Part shown: piece after piece, positions 42,801 to 50,809 of the stretch
How positions within the stretch are numbered: the stretch's first letter is position 1
How the letters are laid out: each line of letters begins with the position of its first letter
Source: a virus
Virus record (IMG/VR): IMGVR_UViG_3300021960_000004
Location: 1 to 54,786 of that record
Length of the DNA: 54,786 nucleotides
Reading direction: 5' to 3' (one strand)
Notes under the pieces: generated by a model
What the model was told of the DNA's origin: nothing
Seen by the model: the letters and a program-made list of their open reading frames with translations, nothing else
The model's database searches: none
Translations under genes and position numbers: made by a program

Positions 42801-43423
42801 GGATCAAAGAACTTACCAGGACCAGGCATCACGCTACCTGCTGTTTCAGCGGCCATAGCTCTTTCGAGACGAGGGTCAAGGTCTGAAGCTAAATCAGCGG
42901 AGGGACGTAAGATAGTTTCGCCAGTTTTCTTAGTTCCTCTTTTAGTAACTTTAACTGGGGTCATTACCTCTTCAAAGGTATCTTTCTTCCTGAAGGCACC
43001 CACGCCAAAGGATGACATGGAATTAGGGTCTAGTTCGTATTGTCTTGCTTTATTAGCTAGAGCTTTAATACCTTTAGCGCCGTACTTAGTTGCGACACCT
43101 CCCATTAGGAGTAAGCCGGTCTCTAGAGCTGCACTTTGACCAGCTTCTTTAAACTGAGATTTTATGTAGTCGTAGTCTCTTTCTTCTTCAGGCTTGAGGT
43201 ATTCCTCCACTACATTGGCAATGTTAACACCTGAGTCGTAGTAGGGAACAAGGTAAGAGGCAGCTGTCTCTAAAGAACTGGAGTCATCCTCAGTGAACTC
43301 TGCTGCATACTTATCTGCCTCTTGCTGGAGACCTTCAGCTGTGTAACCAAAAATAGATTGGCTGTCGTCAGTAGGAGGATTTGTATCCTCAAAATTAAAA
43401 GCTTGTTGTGTTTGATCAGCCAT
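39896..43423 (-). CDS. Large unknown virion protein with CFI-box-like C-terminus
   Basis: A 1175-aa protein. A helical N-terminal region of about 120 residues comes first. Next is a beta-rich domain (residues about 150-440) with SLDHPIVAVHNITGDKKHYY. Then comes DIPAMLSEGEYVVPADVTRYYG, a motif common in marine phage virion proteins. Pro- and Thr-rich linkers follow (about 580-740), then a Ser/Ala-rich region. The C-terminal domain begins CFLTTAIVERR, resembling the CFI-box. The usual T7 order has nothing this large between portal and scaffold. It is probably a virion component; its role is unknown. Confidence 0.6.
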   Translation of the reverse strand: MADQTQQAFNFEDTNPPTDDSQSIFGYTAEGLQQEADKYAAEFTEDDSSSLETAASYLVPYYDSGVNIANVVEEYLKPEEERDYDYIKSQFKEAGQSAALETGLLLMGGVATKYGAKGIKALANKARQYELDPNSMSSFGVGAFRKKDTFEEVMTPVKVTKRGTKKTGETILRPSADLASDLDPRLERAMAAETAGSVMPGPGKFFDPSKKGYKGDRFTGMLKDADIELDLEFGNYIMMGKGAPKDVSNETFENLFVSARPSQKKTTFGQNNKSVARANLYDGPSLTIAEMKSNYKASTGKTGVEVRTNLLQPEQFKMVTDVGERSLDHPIVAVHNITGDKKHYYTLDTQFVGPVRMDRITRKTKRTNKKTGKVTEEVQQPNLRPATVGDTNVGEQVGTIRIPTKKTEKNPKGYNDHPLYDYIEVDATAAAPEGMGSIPKFNEGGMAMDDQMKLTFRSRRTGYALGGEVEAIDPVSGNEVPPGSTPEEVRDDIPAMLSEGEYVVPADVTRYYGVKFFEDLRANAKVELSEMEANGRIGGEPVPEDEDDLTEDEMALLQEVMAQGEPVAMNQGGAVSQQVPYLSPQQPMNNPQLGIDPSQPTSYNKPVGMAAGGSVAKDPFGNPIQPVTQSPNQPAYSVLPLNPTNPQGIYGVTTASGTPYTAATPPTTRAVVDTPSTPTTGTSTPTTDTSTSTGGMATKFYINKDCVRISVLTLNGNPISSVPANFNEYLEDTPENSALFGCTITDIEDTTDTTDTDTDTVTTGTSVDVDDDNAIENYNVNVKTTVDSNTPEGASVMFEDSGVSVKDPLTAAKTALNEAFKVSKGAGSFLTAINPFLGVAGAGVNAIGQLSALSKANANLKMADFLGMTEASEAIQKEIDSFLEKAPGVVSALDSVFAKGEERFNNALEAATSVNAPDEAVIFNDTLNEVGQKNVNDYLIENSPGYTGATVVTSETKRDDGSTIIPGTIVRTTGAVESSIRPKERTPTATPSNTGGGGTTSTPSSVAAAESASTAATNEWAKATQVVNSISPSDDGAAWHAAVQAQSAASKAATQAAKAATEARNNDNDPSNDGNSSVCFLTTAIVERRGEEDNGPTLTKLRNFRDTFMASNIADVEEYYRIAPKIVASIPEDHDDWDWIGSQVDKSVEFIDKNLLDKAYTTYKNMVKKLEKDWL

Positions 43424-43607
43424 TAACCTTTTCCCTCAAGAATTTAAATTTGTTTAAACAAGCTGCCTGCCCCTGCAGACGGTACAAGTCCTCAATGCCT
43501 TGGGCTTGTTCCATCTGCTTATGAACCTCGTTCAAACGGGATTGTATCTCTTCTAGGAAGGATTCCCAGAGTGCCTTATCATTTACTAAAGGTTTTAGAT
43601 TGTGCAT
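43416..43607 (-). CDS. Small coiled-coil hypothetical protein
   Basis: A 63-aa helical protein with one coiled coil (SRLNEVHKQMEQAQG). It overlaps the large protein start by 8 bases and touches the portal stop by one base. Short helical proteins in this place occur in other T7-like marine phages. Function unknown. Confidence 0.6.
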   Translation of the reverse strand: MHNLKPLVNDKALWESFLEEIQSRLNEVHKQMEQAQGIEDLYRLQGQAACLNKFKFLREKVNG

Positions 43608-45736
43608 TAAGCAGCACCTTGTTGGCCTGTGTTACCTGAGAAGCCCTGTTCTCCCGGCTGAGGGGCTGTTCCGGTTCCTATGTTGCCACCCCCTGCTCCA
43701 GAGGTATCCTGTACTCCAGGAGCCGCTCCTTGGCCCTGTGGGCCTCCCTGTGGTGGTTGCACACCCTGCTGGGGTTCAGGCGGTGGGTTCTGGGCTTGGA
43801 AGTCCTTCAGCAACTCAGCTTGAAGTCTAGCGTCTGCCATGGAGTTTACTACCTTGTCGGGGTCAAGATCCATAGACTTAGCAATTTCACGGATGATGTA
43901 GTCCATCTTAGAGAAGGGAGCTAAGGCAGGGTTCTGTGTAATCTGCAAGAACTGCATCAAACGTTGACTACGGACTTCGTTAGCCATCAGGCTTTCAGTA
44001 CCTTGAGCCTTAACCTCTAAGTCACCCTTGATCTCTTGGTCAAAGTCAAACTGCATATTAAAGTTGAAGAAAGCTTTACCTAGGGGAGATAAAAGGTAGT
44101 CGTCTACATTCTTAACCACATTACGAATAGAACCGTTAGCAGCAGACATAAGCATACTAATGCCGCTTGCAGTCCTACCAACACCACTAACGCCTGTTTG
44201 ACCATGAGCAAAAGACGGGAATCCTGTCGATTCATCTGCTAACACCCTCGCTTTATCAAATAGCTGCATGTTCTCATTAGAGACGTTGGGGAACTTGGTT
44301 CCAAAGAGGGCTTGCCCCGGCGCACCGCCTTGTCTTCTAAAGACTTTTCCAGGGTACACTGACATATCTTGACCTGGCACTAGGTTTGTCTCGTCAACTT
44401 CAATGATAAGATTGCCAGAAAGTGCAGCATTGTCAACAGCCATTCTCATGAAGCCATTCATAAGTGTCTGAGTGTCGTCCATGTTCTCTGCAATACCTAC
44501 ACCAAAGAAGGAGTAAGGGTTTACTTCATACGGAACTGCGTAGTAGGGAATGTAAGATGGGGTAAATGGATTAAGAACTAGACGTAGAACCTGCCCGTTA
44601 CAAATCCAGATGTTGACTGATACTTGGTCGAGGTCTTCTAGATCCTCAGGAATATCAACGTTCTGATCTTTAAGAAGGTCTGTATCGAGGTAACCCCAGA
44701 ACTCAAGAACCTCAAAGCGTTCGCTACGGGCCTCTTGGTCGTCGTCCTCCATAGCTTGCTCCCACCACTCTTTTGTGTAGGACTCACCCATGGATACTGC
44801 TGTATCAATAGCGTTCTCCCTAAAGAAAGGTCTTTTCTTAAGGGATCGTATCTGAGTGCGAGACATCTTGTGACGCTCAACGACATACTCTGCGTCATCC
44901 ATGTTTGCAGCATCTGGGTCTGGGTAGAAGTTCCAGATAGAAACAGAGGAGCACCTAGGCATGGTCTTAATAAGAGGGGAATACTCTCCTTCCTCAGTCC
45001 AGTTAGGATACTCTTTATCTACTGCAAACGGTCCTTTCATAATACCAGTACCAAACAAGGCGCACTCAAAGGCTGCTGTACGCAATTCCTTTCTGGCATT
45101 AGACTCTTCTAGCTGGTCGTGTATCTTCTTTTCCATCTTCTTAGCTGCTATCATAGCGGGATGGAAAGTAATCTGTGTGGGTGATCCCGCCTCACCTTCC
45201 TTTAGGTCAGCCTCCACTGGGGCTAGCTTATCCTTAAGGCCAGCGAGACGTTCCCTGAAGTCTACAAGTGTCTCCCCAGGTTCAAGGGTTGGAGTCTCAG
45301 CTAATGAATCCTGACGCTCATCCATTTGCTTAAGGCTGTCTTCAGTCTCAAGGTGTACAGCCTCAGTAACACCGTCAGGCAGAACCGTTGGGTCAATGCT
45401 GATAGGGAACTTATTTGCCCCAAACAGAACCTCTACGATCTGACCGTAAGCTGCCAGCACCTTTGTCTTCGTAACCTTAACAAACACTCTCGACTTCTCT
45501 GTAGAAGTGAACTGTACGTCTGGGCTGTAAAGACCTCTATAGTTTCTGTACGCTCTGATCCAGCGTTGCTCCTCAGCATTTCTAGCAGTCTCAGCCTTCT
45601 CAAAACGTTGCTGAACGTAGCCTACGATAGTTCCTACTGAGGGATCACTATAGGCTTCTTCGTCTGCGTCCTCAATAAAAGATACTTTAGCATCTTCCAT
45701 GTAGACTTCTTCAGCCAAGATGTCATCTTCTTCCAT
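43607..45736 (-). CDS. Portal protein
   Basis: A 709-aa protein. The N-terminus is acidic. RWIRAYRNYRGLY and KVTKTKVLAAYGQIVEVLF follow, then CSSVSIWNFYPDPDA and NPYSFFGVGIAENMDDTQ, and a Gly/Pro/Gln-rich C-terminal tail from about residue 650. These are landmarks of podovirus head-tail connectors. It forms the dodecamer for DNA passage and lies right after TerL. Confidence 0.88.
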   Translation of the reverse strand: MEEDDILAEEVYMEDAKVSFIEDADEEAYSDPSVGTIVGYVQQRFEKAETARNAEEQRWIRAYRNYRGLYSPDVQFTSTEKSRVFVKVTKTKVLAAYGQIVEVLFGANKFPISIDPTVLPDGVTEAVHLETEDSLKQMDERQDSLAETPTLEPGETLVDFRERLAGLKDKLAPVEADLKEGEAGSPTQITFHPAMIAAKKMEKKIHDQLEESNARKELRTAAFECALFGTGIMKGPFAVDKEYPNWTEEGEYSPLIKTMPRCSSVSIWNFYPDPDAANMDDAEYVVERHKMSRTQIRSLKKRPFFRENAIDTAVSMGESYTKEWWEQAMEDDDQEARSERFEVLEFWGYLDTDLLKDQNVDIPEDLEDLDQVSVNIWICNGQVLRLVLNPFTPSYIPYYAVPYEVNPYSFFGVGIAENMDDTQTLMNGFMRMAVDNAALSGNLIIEVDETNLVPGQDMSVYPGKVFRRQGGAPGQALFGTKFPNVSNENMQLFDKARVLADESTGFPSFAHGQTGVSGVGRTASGISMLMSAANGSIRNVVKNVDDYLLSPLGKAFFNFNMQFDFDQEIKGDLEVKAQGTESLMANEVRSQRLMQFLQITQNPALAPFSKMDYIIREIAKSMDLDPDKVVNSMADARLQAELLKDFQAQNPPPEPQQGVQPPQGGPQGQGAAPGVQDTSGAGGGNIGTGTAPQPGEQGFSGNTGQQGAA

Positions 45737-45745
45737 AATTATTCC

Positions 45746-47335
45746 TTAGTATCCAAACGTTGAGTCTGCTGCCTGAAAGCCTGTACGCTGAGTGCTAGCG
45801 TTGTAATCAAACAAGTTACTTCTAGGTCTTGTCATAATACCATAACGTAGGGCATCGTAGATGTGGTCTTCAGATTTAGTGTCCACGTCCTCAGGGTTTG
45901 TTTTGTCAAGAGGAAGGGATGGTAGTTGAGCAATTGTATTGTAGCAGGTATTAAAGAAAACTACTCTAGGTTCCTCTGTGAACTCGTCTACCTGAAGTCT
46001 TCTATGTAGTTCGTTCTTACCTGAGACCCTAGACCCCTTAGACCTGTCAGCTGGTCGCCATCTGCAACCTTTGACTATCATTTGTTCTGCTAGGCTGGGT
46101 CCAGTATCTCCCCTCTTGTGCCAAAGGGAACTGTCTAAAACACCATACCTTATATTCTCAGAAGACTCAAGGTCTAAAATTATGTCTGCTAAGTCTGTGG
46201 CTAGAACCTTAGATACGTAAAGCTCTCTGTAAACAATAAGCTGTTCGTCTGGAGATACAGCAAACCAAAGTACAGCACTGTAAGACCCGTATCCGTAGTC
46301 AGCCGCCCTAAACCTAGGCCAACTGTGGGGTATGTCGAAGGGTTCTACAACGTGAACTCTACGGTTAAACTCAGGAAAAGCAGCTCCCTCGTTGATGTCC
46401 CAATCCCCTTCCAACAGTTGACGCCGTTGATGCTCGGGCAAAGAGAGTAGGTTGGCTTCGTACATCCCGTCATCAGACAGGTAAGGGTTATCAAACAAAG
46501 TCGCAGGAATAAACTTCCTCTTGAATAGAGGATCTCCCTCCCTACTATGACCCTTGGGCCAACAGATTGTCTCACCTTCTTCGTCTGTAGCCCAAAATGC
46601 CTCGTTAGGTGTGTTAGGATCAATGAAGGTTTTCTTTACCCAATGGTGGCCGGGACCGCCGGGGTTACTTGTAGCCCTCATAAATAGAGGAAGGCCGCTA
46701 GCTTTTGTAGTCCTAAGCCGTGAGCGCATGTAATTCCAGGCATAGGGACTAGGCCATTGAGTTAGTTCGTCAAAACCAATCCAGTTGAAGGCCTGACCTT
46801 GGTACCTCATAACGTCATCGTCACGGTCAAGGTACGACATCCAGAGTGTGGCTCCGCTAGGAGCAACCCAAGTCTTGTCTCTCTCCATAAACTTAATACC
46901 TGGGATAGCCCGTGGGTATAGTTGTTTAGATACTGAGATAAGTTCTCTTAGTTCCTCTGTACTCCTACGTACAATAAGCATCCTAGAGTTAGGATTGTTG
47001 AAGTACCTGACTGGATCTGCGATTAGACTATAGCTCTTACCGCCACCAGCTGCACCACCGTAGAGAACCTCTTGCTCTGTGGCGGCTAGGAAGCTCGTTT
47101 GAGGCCCAGGGTTGGGTTCAAAGATAACTTCTCTTTGTACCTGCTCAACGTCATCGTCATTCTGAGTCAGAGTTGTATGGTCCTGTGCGAGGGTCTCCAA
47201 AGATTCTTTTGGTAGCTCTACCACCAAGTCTTTCTTTTTCGATCTTCTCCGCTTTCCTCGACGCTTCTTTATACTTTTTGGCATACTTCCTATAGCTTGA
47301 GGAAGCTCGTCTTCGCTTTTCTTCGATCCTGACAC
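45746..47335 (-). CDS. terL: Terminase large subunit
   Basis: A 529-aa packaging motor. The ATPase has Walker A GGAAGGGKS (about residues 91-99) and a Walker B-like IGFDELTQW. The nuclease has Asp in ADYGYGSY, Asp in GVLDSSLW, and SEDHIYDALRYG. The first 75 residues are basic and low-complexity and lie over the upstream gene in another frame. GTG 47335 is the longest start. ATG 47284, with AGGA just before it, would give 512 aa. The ATPase core begins near VIFEPNPGPQ in either case. Confidence 0.93.
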   Translation of the reverse strand: MSGSKKSEDELPQAIGSMPKSIKKRRGKRRRSKKKDLVVELPKESLETLAQDHTTLTQNDDDVEQVQREVIFEPNPGPQTSFLAATEQEVLYGGAAGGGKSYSLIADPVRYFNNPNSRMLIVRRSTEELRELISVSKQLYPRAIPGIKFMERDKTWVAPSGATLWMSYLDRDDDVMRYQGQAFNWIGFDELTQWPSPYAWNYMRSRLRTTKASGLPLFMRATSNPGGPGHHWVKKTFIDPNTPNEAFWATDEEGETICWPKGHSREGDPLFKRKFIPATLFDNPYLSDDGMYEANLLSLPEHQRRQLLEGDWDINEGAAFPEFNRRVHVVEPFDIPHSWPRFRAADYGYGSYSAVLWFAVSPDEQLIVYRELYVSKVLATDLADIILDLESSENIRYGVLDSSLWHKRGDTGPSLAEQMIVKGCRWRPADRSKGSRVSGKNELHRRLQVDEFTEEPRVVFFNTCYNTIAQLPSLPLDKTNPEDVDTKSEDHIYDALRYGIMTRPRSNLFDYNASTQRTGFQAADSTFGY

Positions 47336-47639
47336 GTTTGTCTAACCCTACATGTGATATATACCTACCTGACTGTTGGGAGAGCCATCGAGCTACCTGC
47401 CGTAAGCTGTACTCTTGTAGGAATAGTTTTGCTTTTTCTAAAAGTTCTAATTCTTCTGGTATGGGTATTAGTAGATCAGGATCTTCTTCGTCCTGCTTGT
47501 ATCCGAAAGGTACGTGTCTTCCAACTCTTATGATGGGGTACCACTCACCATTTTCTCCTCGGAGGGGTACTTGCCATTCTACTTTAGTTGGGTACTTTGC
47601 CTCTGATGCCCTTGCAGTCTTAACCTTAGGCATCATCAT
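47157..47639 (-). CDS. Helix-turn-helix protein overlapping terL
   Basis: A 160-aa basic protein starting with three tandem ATGs; the third (47633) has the best spacing to AAAGG. A central HTH-like segment (SLRQVARWLSQQSG, then ISHVGLDKRV) precedes a long Lys/Arg-rich helix. The gene overlaps terL by 179 bases and terS by 14. Its place between TerS and TerL suggests DNA recognition in packaging. The composition of both reading frames in the overlap is dominated by Lys and Arg, which makes a shared frame easier. Confidence 0.7.
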   Translation of the reverse strand: MMMPKVKTARASEAKYPTKVEWQVPLRGENGEWYPIIRVGRHVPFGYKQDEEDPDLLIPIPEELELLEKAKLFLQEYSLRQVARWLSQQSGRYISHVGLDKRVRIEEKRRRASSSYRKYAKKYKEASRKAEKIEKERLGGRATKRIFGDPRTGPYNSDSE

Positions 47640-47991
47640 CCTTTGATGGTAAGATAAAGAGAGGCTCCGAAGTCTTAACCTCTACCTTCTCTGTCTTAGT
47701 GAAACCCGCTCTGTCAAGAATATCTTTAGCGGCCATCATCTTTTCTTTAACACCTAGGTCTGTTGGGTCTGCCATAACGCTGAACATAGTATAAGCAGCC
47801 TTGGTGGAAGACTGTGAGATAAACTTCTTTGTTCTGTCTACAATTTCATCTTCGATAGACGCTACAATTTGAGCAGTAGCCACACCTTCGGCGTATCCTG
47901 CAAGCTTCTTAGCTTTAACAGGATCGCCTTTGGCTTCGTCAAACAGAACGTCTAAGAACTTCTGCTGTTTTTCAGTTAGTGTTCTGCCCAT
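47626..47991 (-). CDS. terS: Terminase small subunit
   Basis: A 121-aa protein. The N-terminus LTEKQQKFLDVLFDEAKGD, then KAKKLAGYAEG, is the helix-turn-helix of TerS family proteins. A helical middle and a C-terminal KTSEPLFILP peptide that could contact TerL follow. It recognises the packaging site and hands DNA to TerL. The start overlaps the DUF1127 gene by 20 bases. Confidence 0.82.
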   Translation of the reverse strand: MGRTLTEKQQKFLDVLFDEAKGDPVKAKKLAGYAEGVATAQIVASIEDEIVDRTKKFISQSSTKAAYTMFSVMADPTDLGVKEKMMAAKDILDRAGFTKTEKVEVKTSEPLFILPSKDDDA

Positions 47992-48136
47992 ATACTGTTC
48001 GCCTTATTTCAGTTCGTGAAATACCAATATCACGTAGCTCTTTGTTTGACATATTCTGGAGAATCCAGAAGTCTGCACGTCTTTGTTGAGAGTCTTGGAT
48101 TGATTTTAGTGCTGAACTTGCCCATACTTTAAACAT
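47972..48136 (-). CDS. DUF1127 (YjiS-like) small protein
   Basis: Start chosen at ATG 48136, 7 bases after GGAG; a longer frame to 48178 has no site. The 54-aa protein contains RRADFWILQNMSNKELRDIG followed by ISRTEI, the DUF1127 core. Such proteins are abundant in alphaproteobacteria, where some bind RNA and affect small-RNA turnover. A phage copy ahead of the terminase genes, first in its own transcript, suggests capture from the host and a regulatory role. Confidence 0.82.
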   Translation of the reverse strand: MFKVWASSALKSIQDSQQRRADFWILQNMSNKELRDIGISRTEIRRTVYGQNTN

Positions 48137-48201
48137 GATAGTCTCCGTTTGTATCTGATCTGTGGCTGAATTAACCACCGGAGACTAGTTTTACATATAT
48201 A

Positions 48202-48230
48202 GTTATATCATACTATAGACAATATTGCAA
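48202..48230 (-). promoter_or_regulatory. Sigma70-type promoter for DUF1127, terminase and head genes
   Basis: On the minus strand: TTGCAA (48225-48230), a 17-base spacer, TATAAC (48202-48207). The -35 matches four of six. It lies in the 99-base gap between the stop at 48236 and ATG 48136. The -10 is identical to other promoters in this genome. Confidence 0.65.
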
Positions 48231-48235
48231 CCCCG

Positions 48236-48595
48236 TTACCCGACTGGGACAAAGGTCTCTGTTACAGTAAGAATAGTATCAATGTGACCAGCACTTACTG
48301 GGGTTACTTGTATCTTGTCACCAGGTTGAAGTACTAAGTCAATATCAATGAAGGTAGTGTTATCGCCTGCTCCTAGACTTTTACCAGCTAAGAAGTGTGA
48401 AGTGTAGTCATCTGTAGCTACATACCACTCAACGTCTACAGAGTTAGTACTACCCCCACCGTTGACTACATGTACAAAGGTAAGCTCCGCTACACAGTTA
48501 GCAGGACACGTATATACTACCTCTGTAGTAGTGCCACTATTGTGACCATACACAGACCGCATACGTGAGGGTTTACCTTGATTGAATAAACTCAT
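48236..48595 (-). CDS. Hypothetical beta-rich virion protein
   Basis: A 119-aa protein with alternating hydrophobic residues and a QPGDKIQVTP turn, suggesting a small beta sandwich. Two cysteines (CPANC). Similar short beta proteins in marine phages are head-decoration or head-tail joining candidates. No function can be fixed from sequence. Confidence 0.6.
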   Translation of the reverse strand: MSLFNQGKPSRMRSVYGHNSGTTTEVVYTCPANCVAELTFVHVVNGGGSTNSVDVEWYVATDDYTSHFLAGKSLGAGDNTTFIDIDLVLQPGDKIQVTPVSAGHIDTILTVTETFVPVG

Positions 48596-48873
48596 TACTT
48601 TTTCAATACCTTCTTGGCTGTCTTAACTACCCAAGCCTCATTGACCTCAGTAGTCGGATCGTCAGCAATGAAATGACCATTCTCGTCACGTGCTCTTTCA
48701 AGAACAGGATCAGGAGTAGCCTTAGCTTTAGGCTTTGTTTTCTTCTTTGGTTTATCTTGACCTGCCAAGAAGTCTAGGACAGCAGCATCTTTAGTTTGCC
48801 ACTCCCCATAGACTTTTTCTGCAAGAACATCACCACGAGGGCTAACAACTTTATCACCTTCAAGTTTAAACAC
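48595..48873 (-). CDS. Small Lys-rich hypothetical protein
   Basis: A 92-aa protein. The folded-looking N-terminus (DKVVSPRGDVLAEKVYGEW) is followed by a Lys-rich linker (KPKKKTKPKAKA), a DENGHFIADDP-like segment and a basic end. It overlaps the next gene by one base. Possible nucleic-acid or head protein. Confidence 0.6.
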   Translation of the reverse strand: MFKLEGDKVVSPRGDVLAEKVYGEWQTKDAAVLDFLAGQDKPKKKTKPKAKATPDPVLERARDENGHFIADDPTTEVNEAWVVKTAKKVLKK

Positions 48874-48875
48874 TA

Positions 48876-49706
48876 TCAGTACTTACCCTCCACGCCAAAC
48901 TTCTTCTTGTGCTGAGCAATACTTTCTTCCTTGTATCGAGTAGTGTACTTCTTGTCCTTCCAAGTAAAGGTAGCATTGCCAGACTTACGGTTTCTAGCAA
49001 AAGCTTTACCGAAAGACTCATTGGTTACTGGACCTGCTGCAGGTCTTTTCTTGGGACGAGGTGTCTTCTTAGGCGCTGACTTAGTAGGAGCATCCTTACG
49101 TGTCTCTGCTGCCTTCTTGTTAGCGTCAGAAGTTTTCTTTTTAGTCTTAGGTAAAGTTTTCTTAGTTGGTTTTTTATCGTCAGAAGGAGCAACCAATACC
49201 TCAGGTGTAGCTGTGTCAAGAGCACCTAACTTAGTGCTTGGGCTACGCATGGCTTTAGGGTTCATACCCACAATACGAGAACCACTTGGTCTTCCAGGTG
49301 CATTCTTGTTAGGTGTGATATCCTTCATTGGGCGACTAGGGCCAGAACTACCACTACCTGAACGGGAAGCCTTAGGCTTAGCTACGCTTGTACTTGGTTT
49401 TGGTTTTGTATTCGTGGAAGGTACCTTAGGCTTACTACCTGGCTTGGTTGTTGCAGGTGGCTTAGGTGCAGTTCTAGGAGCGGCTGGAGCTGTGTTAGCA
49501 CGGGCAGCTGGTGGCTGACTCTTTCTGAACTGACCGGTGCTGGGGGACTTGGGCTGAGCTACTGTAGGTGCCTTCTTAACTGTTGCATTTTTTGGTAACT
49601 TACTTTTAGGGATACGCTTCCCACCTTGTCTTGCTAGGTCATCAGCTACACGTTTACTGTTGGTACCAAAGATCTCTTTACCAATTTTAATTAAGAACTT
49701 AAACAT
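48876..49706 (-). CDS. Lys/Pro-rich, histone-like basic protein
   Basis: A 276-aa protein, mostly disordered: Lys/Pro/Ala/Ser-rich repeats (KPKASRSGSG, KPTKKTLPKTKKK) resembling linker histone tails. The C-terminal 45 residues look folded, with FTWKDKKYTTRYKEE. It could neutralise or condense DNA, or be packaged with it. This is inference from composition. Confidence 0.6.
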   Translation of the reverse strand: MFKFLIKIGKEIFGTNSKRVADDLARQGGKRIPKSKLPKNATVKKAPTVAQPKSPSTGQFRKSQPPAARANTAPAAPRTAPKPPATTKPGSKPKVPSTNTKPKPSTSVAKPKASRSGSGSSGPSRPMKDITPNKNAPGRPSGSRIVGMNPKAMRSPSTKLGALDTATPEVLVAPSDDKKPTKKTLPKTKKKTSDANKKAAETRKDAPTKSAPKKTPRPKKRPAAGPVTNESFGKAFARNRKSGNATFTWKDKKYTTRYKEESIAQHKKKFGVEGKY

Positions 49707-49711
49707 TTCAT

Positions 49712-50122
49712 TTAACCCTTATAAGATGCGCCGCATTTGGCTTGCACTACGCCACCTGCTTTGTAGCCCATTGTTTTCTTCATACCACCCTTCGAGTAGC
49801 CCATCTTCTTGGCTACTGCTGGTGCCTTTTTCTTTAGTGCTTTCATGCCTTCGTTCATCGGAGTTTTCATTGCTAGGGTACCTTTTGCTGCTCTGAATGG
49901 TTTTACTTTTTCTGCTATCTTCTTAGGTTGTTTGACAAACTGCTTACCTTTAGCAGTGCCTTCTCTCTTAGCTTTTGTGGTTGCTGCGTACTCTGAAGAA
50001 GACAAAGACTTAATAGCTTTCTCTGGGAGGTATCTCTCACCAGTCTTAGCACTAGGCTTTCCACTCTTTGTGCGCCACTTCTGCTTTGTCCAGTTCTTTA
50101 AAGACTTCTGGGGTTCCTTCAT
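49712..50122 (-). CDS. DUF5872-like basic protein
   Basis: A 136-aa basic protein. KSLKNWTKQKWRTKSGKPS, then ERYLPEKAIKSLSS and EYAATTKAKREGT, form a conserved block I associate with DUF5872. The Lys-rich C-terminus ends MGYKAGGVVQAKCG, a motif often seen in marine phages. It forms a cluster with other small basic proteins here. Function unknown. Confidence 0.65.
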   Translation of the reverse strand: MKEPQKSLKNWTKQKWRTKSGKPSAKTGERYLPEKAIKSLSSSEYAATTKAKREGTAKGKQFVKQPKKIAEKVKPFRAAKGTLAMKTPMNEGMKALKKKAPAVAKKMGYSKGGMKKTMGYKAGGVVQAKCGASYKG

Positions 50123-50304
50123 GAAGTGTACCCTCCGCCCTTAGCTTTGTATTGCTTTGCAACCATCTGTGCTTTTCTTGCTGACCATTGTCCAGGCTTA
50201 CCACCTTTTCCACCCGCCTTAACTTGTTGTACGAGTTTCTTACGCATAGTGGGCTTGGTGTAGTTACCAGCAGCATTTACTGTAGATTTCTTTTTCTGTG
50301 GCAT
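50119..50304 (-). CDS. Small basic protein
   Basis: A 61-aa very basic protein with NYTKPTMRKKLVQQVKAG, then GKPGQWSARKAQMVAKQYK. Such proteins are common in marine podoviruses and cyanophages and often follow the DUF5872-like gene. Overlaps by 4 bases with the next gene. Function unknown; likely binds DNA or a head protein. Confidence 0.65.
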   Translation of the reverse strand: MPQKKKSTVNAAGNYTKPTMRKKLVQQVKAGGKGGKPGQWSARKAQMVAKQYKAKGGGYTS

Positions 50305-50492
50305 TAAGTACTTACTCCAACTTCTATACAGATAGGTAAGGCATAACTCCCTTTAGACATCAAGTAAGATGACATGTTGTACGAGTCAGCTTTACACTCT
50401 TTCTCTGTCCTGAATAATTCCTTTGAGTTTGCCATCACTTGACAGGAAAATGCAGACTCACTGGTGCAAGCAAGGACAAGCGCCATCCACAT
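50304..50492 (-). CDS. Small secreted Cys-containing protein
   Basis: A 62-aa protein with a short hydrophobic N-terminus (MWMALVLACTSESAFS) that reads as a signal peptide. Cys17, Cys33 and Cys54 in the mature part could form a disulfide. It starts in a TAATG overlap with the upstream gene. Periplasmic role unknown; lysis timing or receptor blocking are possible. Confidence 0.55.
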   Translation of the reverse strand: MWMALVLACTSESAFSCQVMANSKELFRTEKECKADSYNMSSYLMSKGSYALPICIEVGVST

Positions 50493-50809
50493 TACATTAA
50501 GTCTTCGTCAAAGCCCATGTCTTTGCAATCCCAAGCTTGACAAGAAGCGTCCTGAGAACACATGAACAAAAACTTCATACAGGCACCCATACCCGCTTCA
50601 GCATTTAAAGCCTTAAGGGTCTTGGCTCTGTTGTTAAAGTAATGGCAGTTACCACACTTCTTAAGCTTAGCATACTCAAGTTCTTTATCCCAAGCCTTAG
50701 CGAGGTCTTCTTCTGAAGCACCATACATCCAATACTCTTCAGCACGGTCTTTATTCTTGGGGTCTACGTCAGGTGTATCGCCACCCATCATTAAGCCGAC
50801 TTTCATCAT
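50492..50809 (-). CDS. Cys-rich metal-binding protein
   Basis: A 105-aa protein. The C-terminal half has KCGNCHYFNN, then GACMKFLFMCSQDASCQAWDC: seven cysteines in CxxC, CxxxxxxC and CxxxxC spacing. It resembles the HiPIP-like and zinc-ribbon proteins of marine phages. It could hold an Fe-S cluster or zinc. The acidic N-terminus carries no known motif. Confidence 0.65.
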   Translation of the reverse strand: MMKVGLMMGGDTPDVDPKNKDRAEEYWMYGASEEDLAKAWDKELEYAKLKKCGNCHYFNNRAKTLKALNAEAGMGACMKFLFMCSQDASCQAWDCKDMGFDEDLM

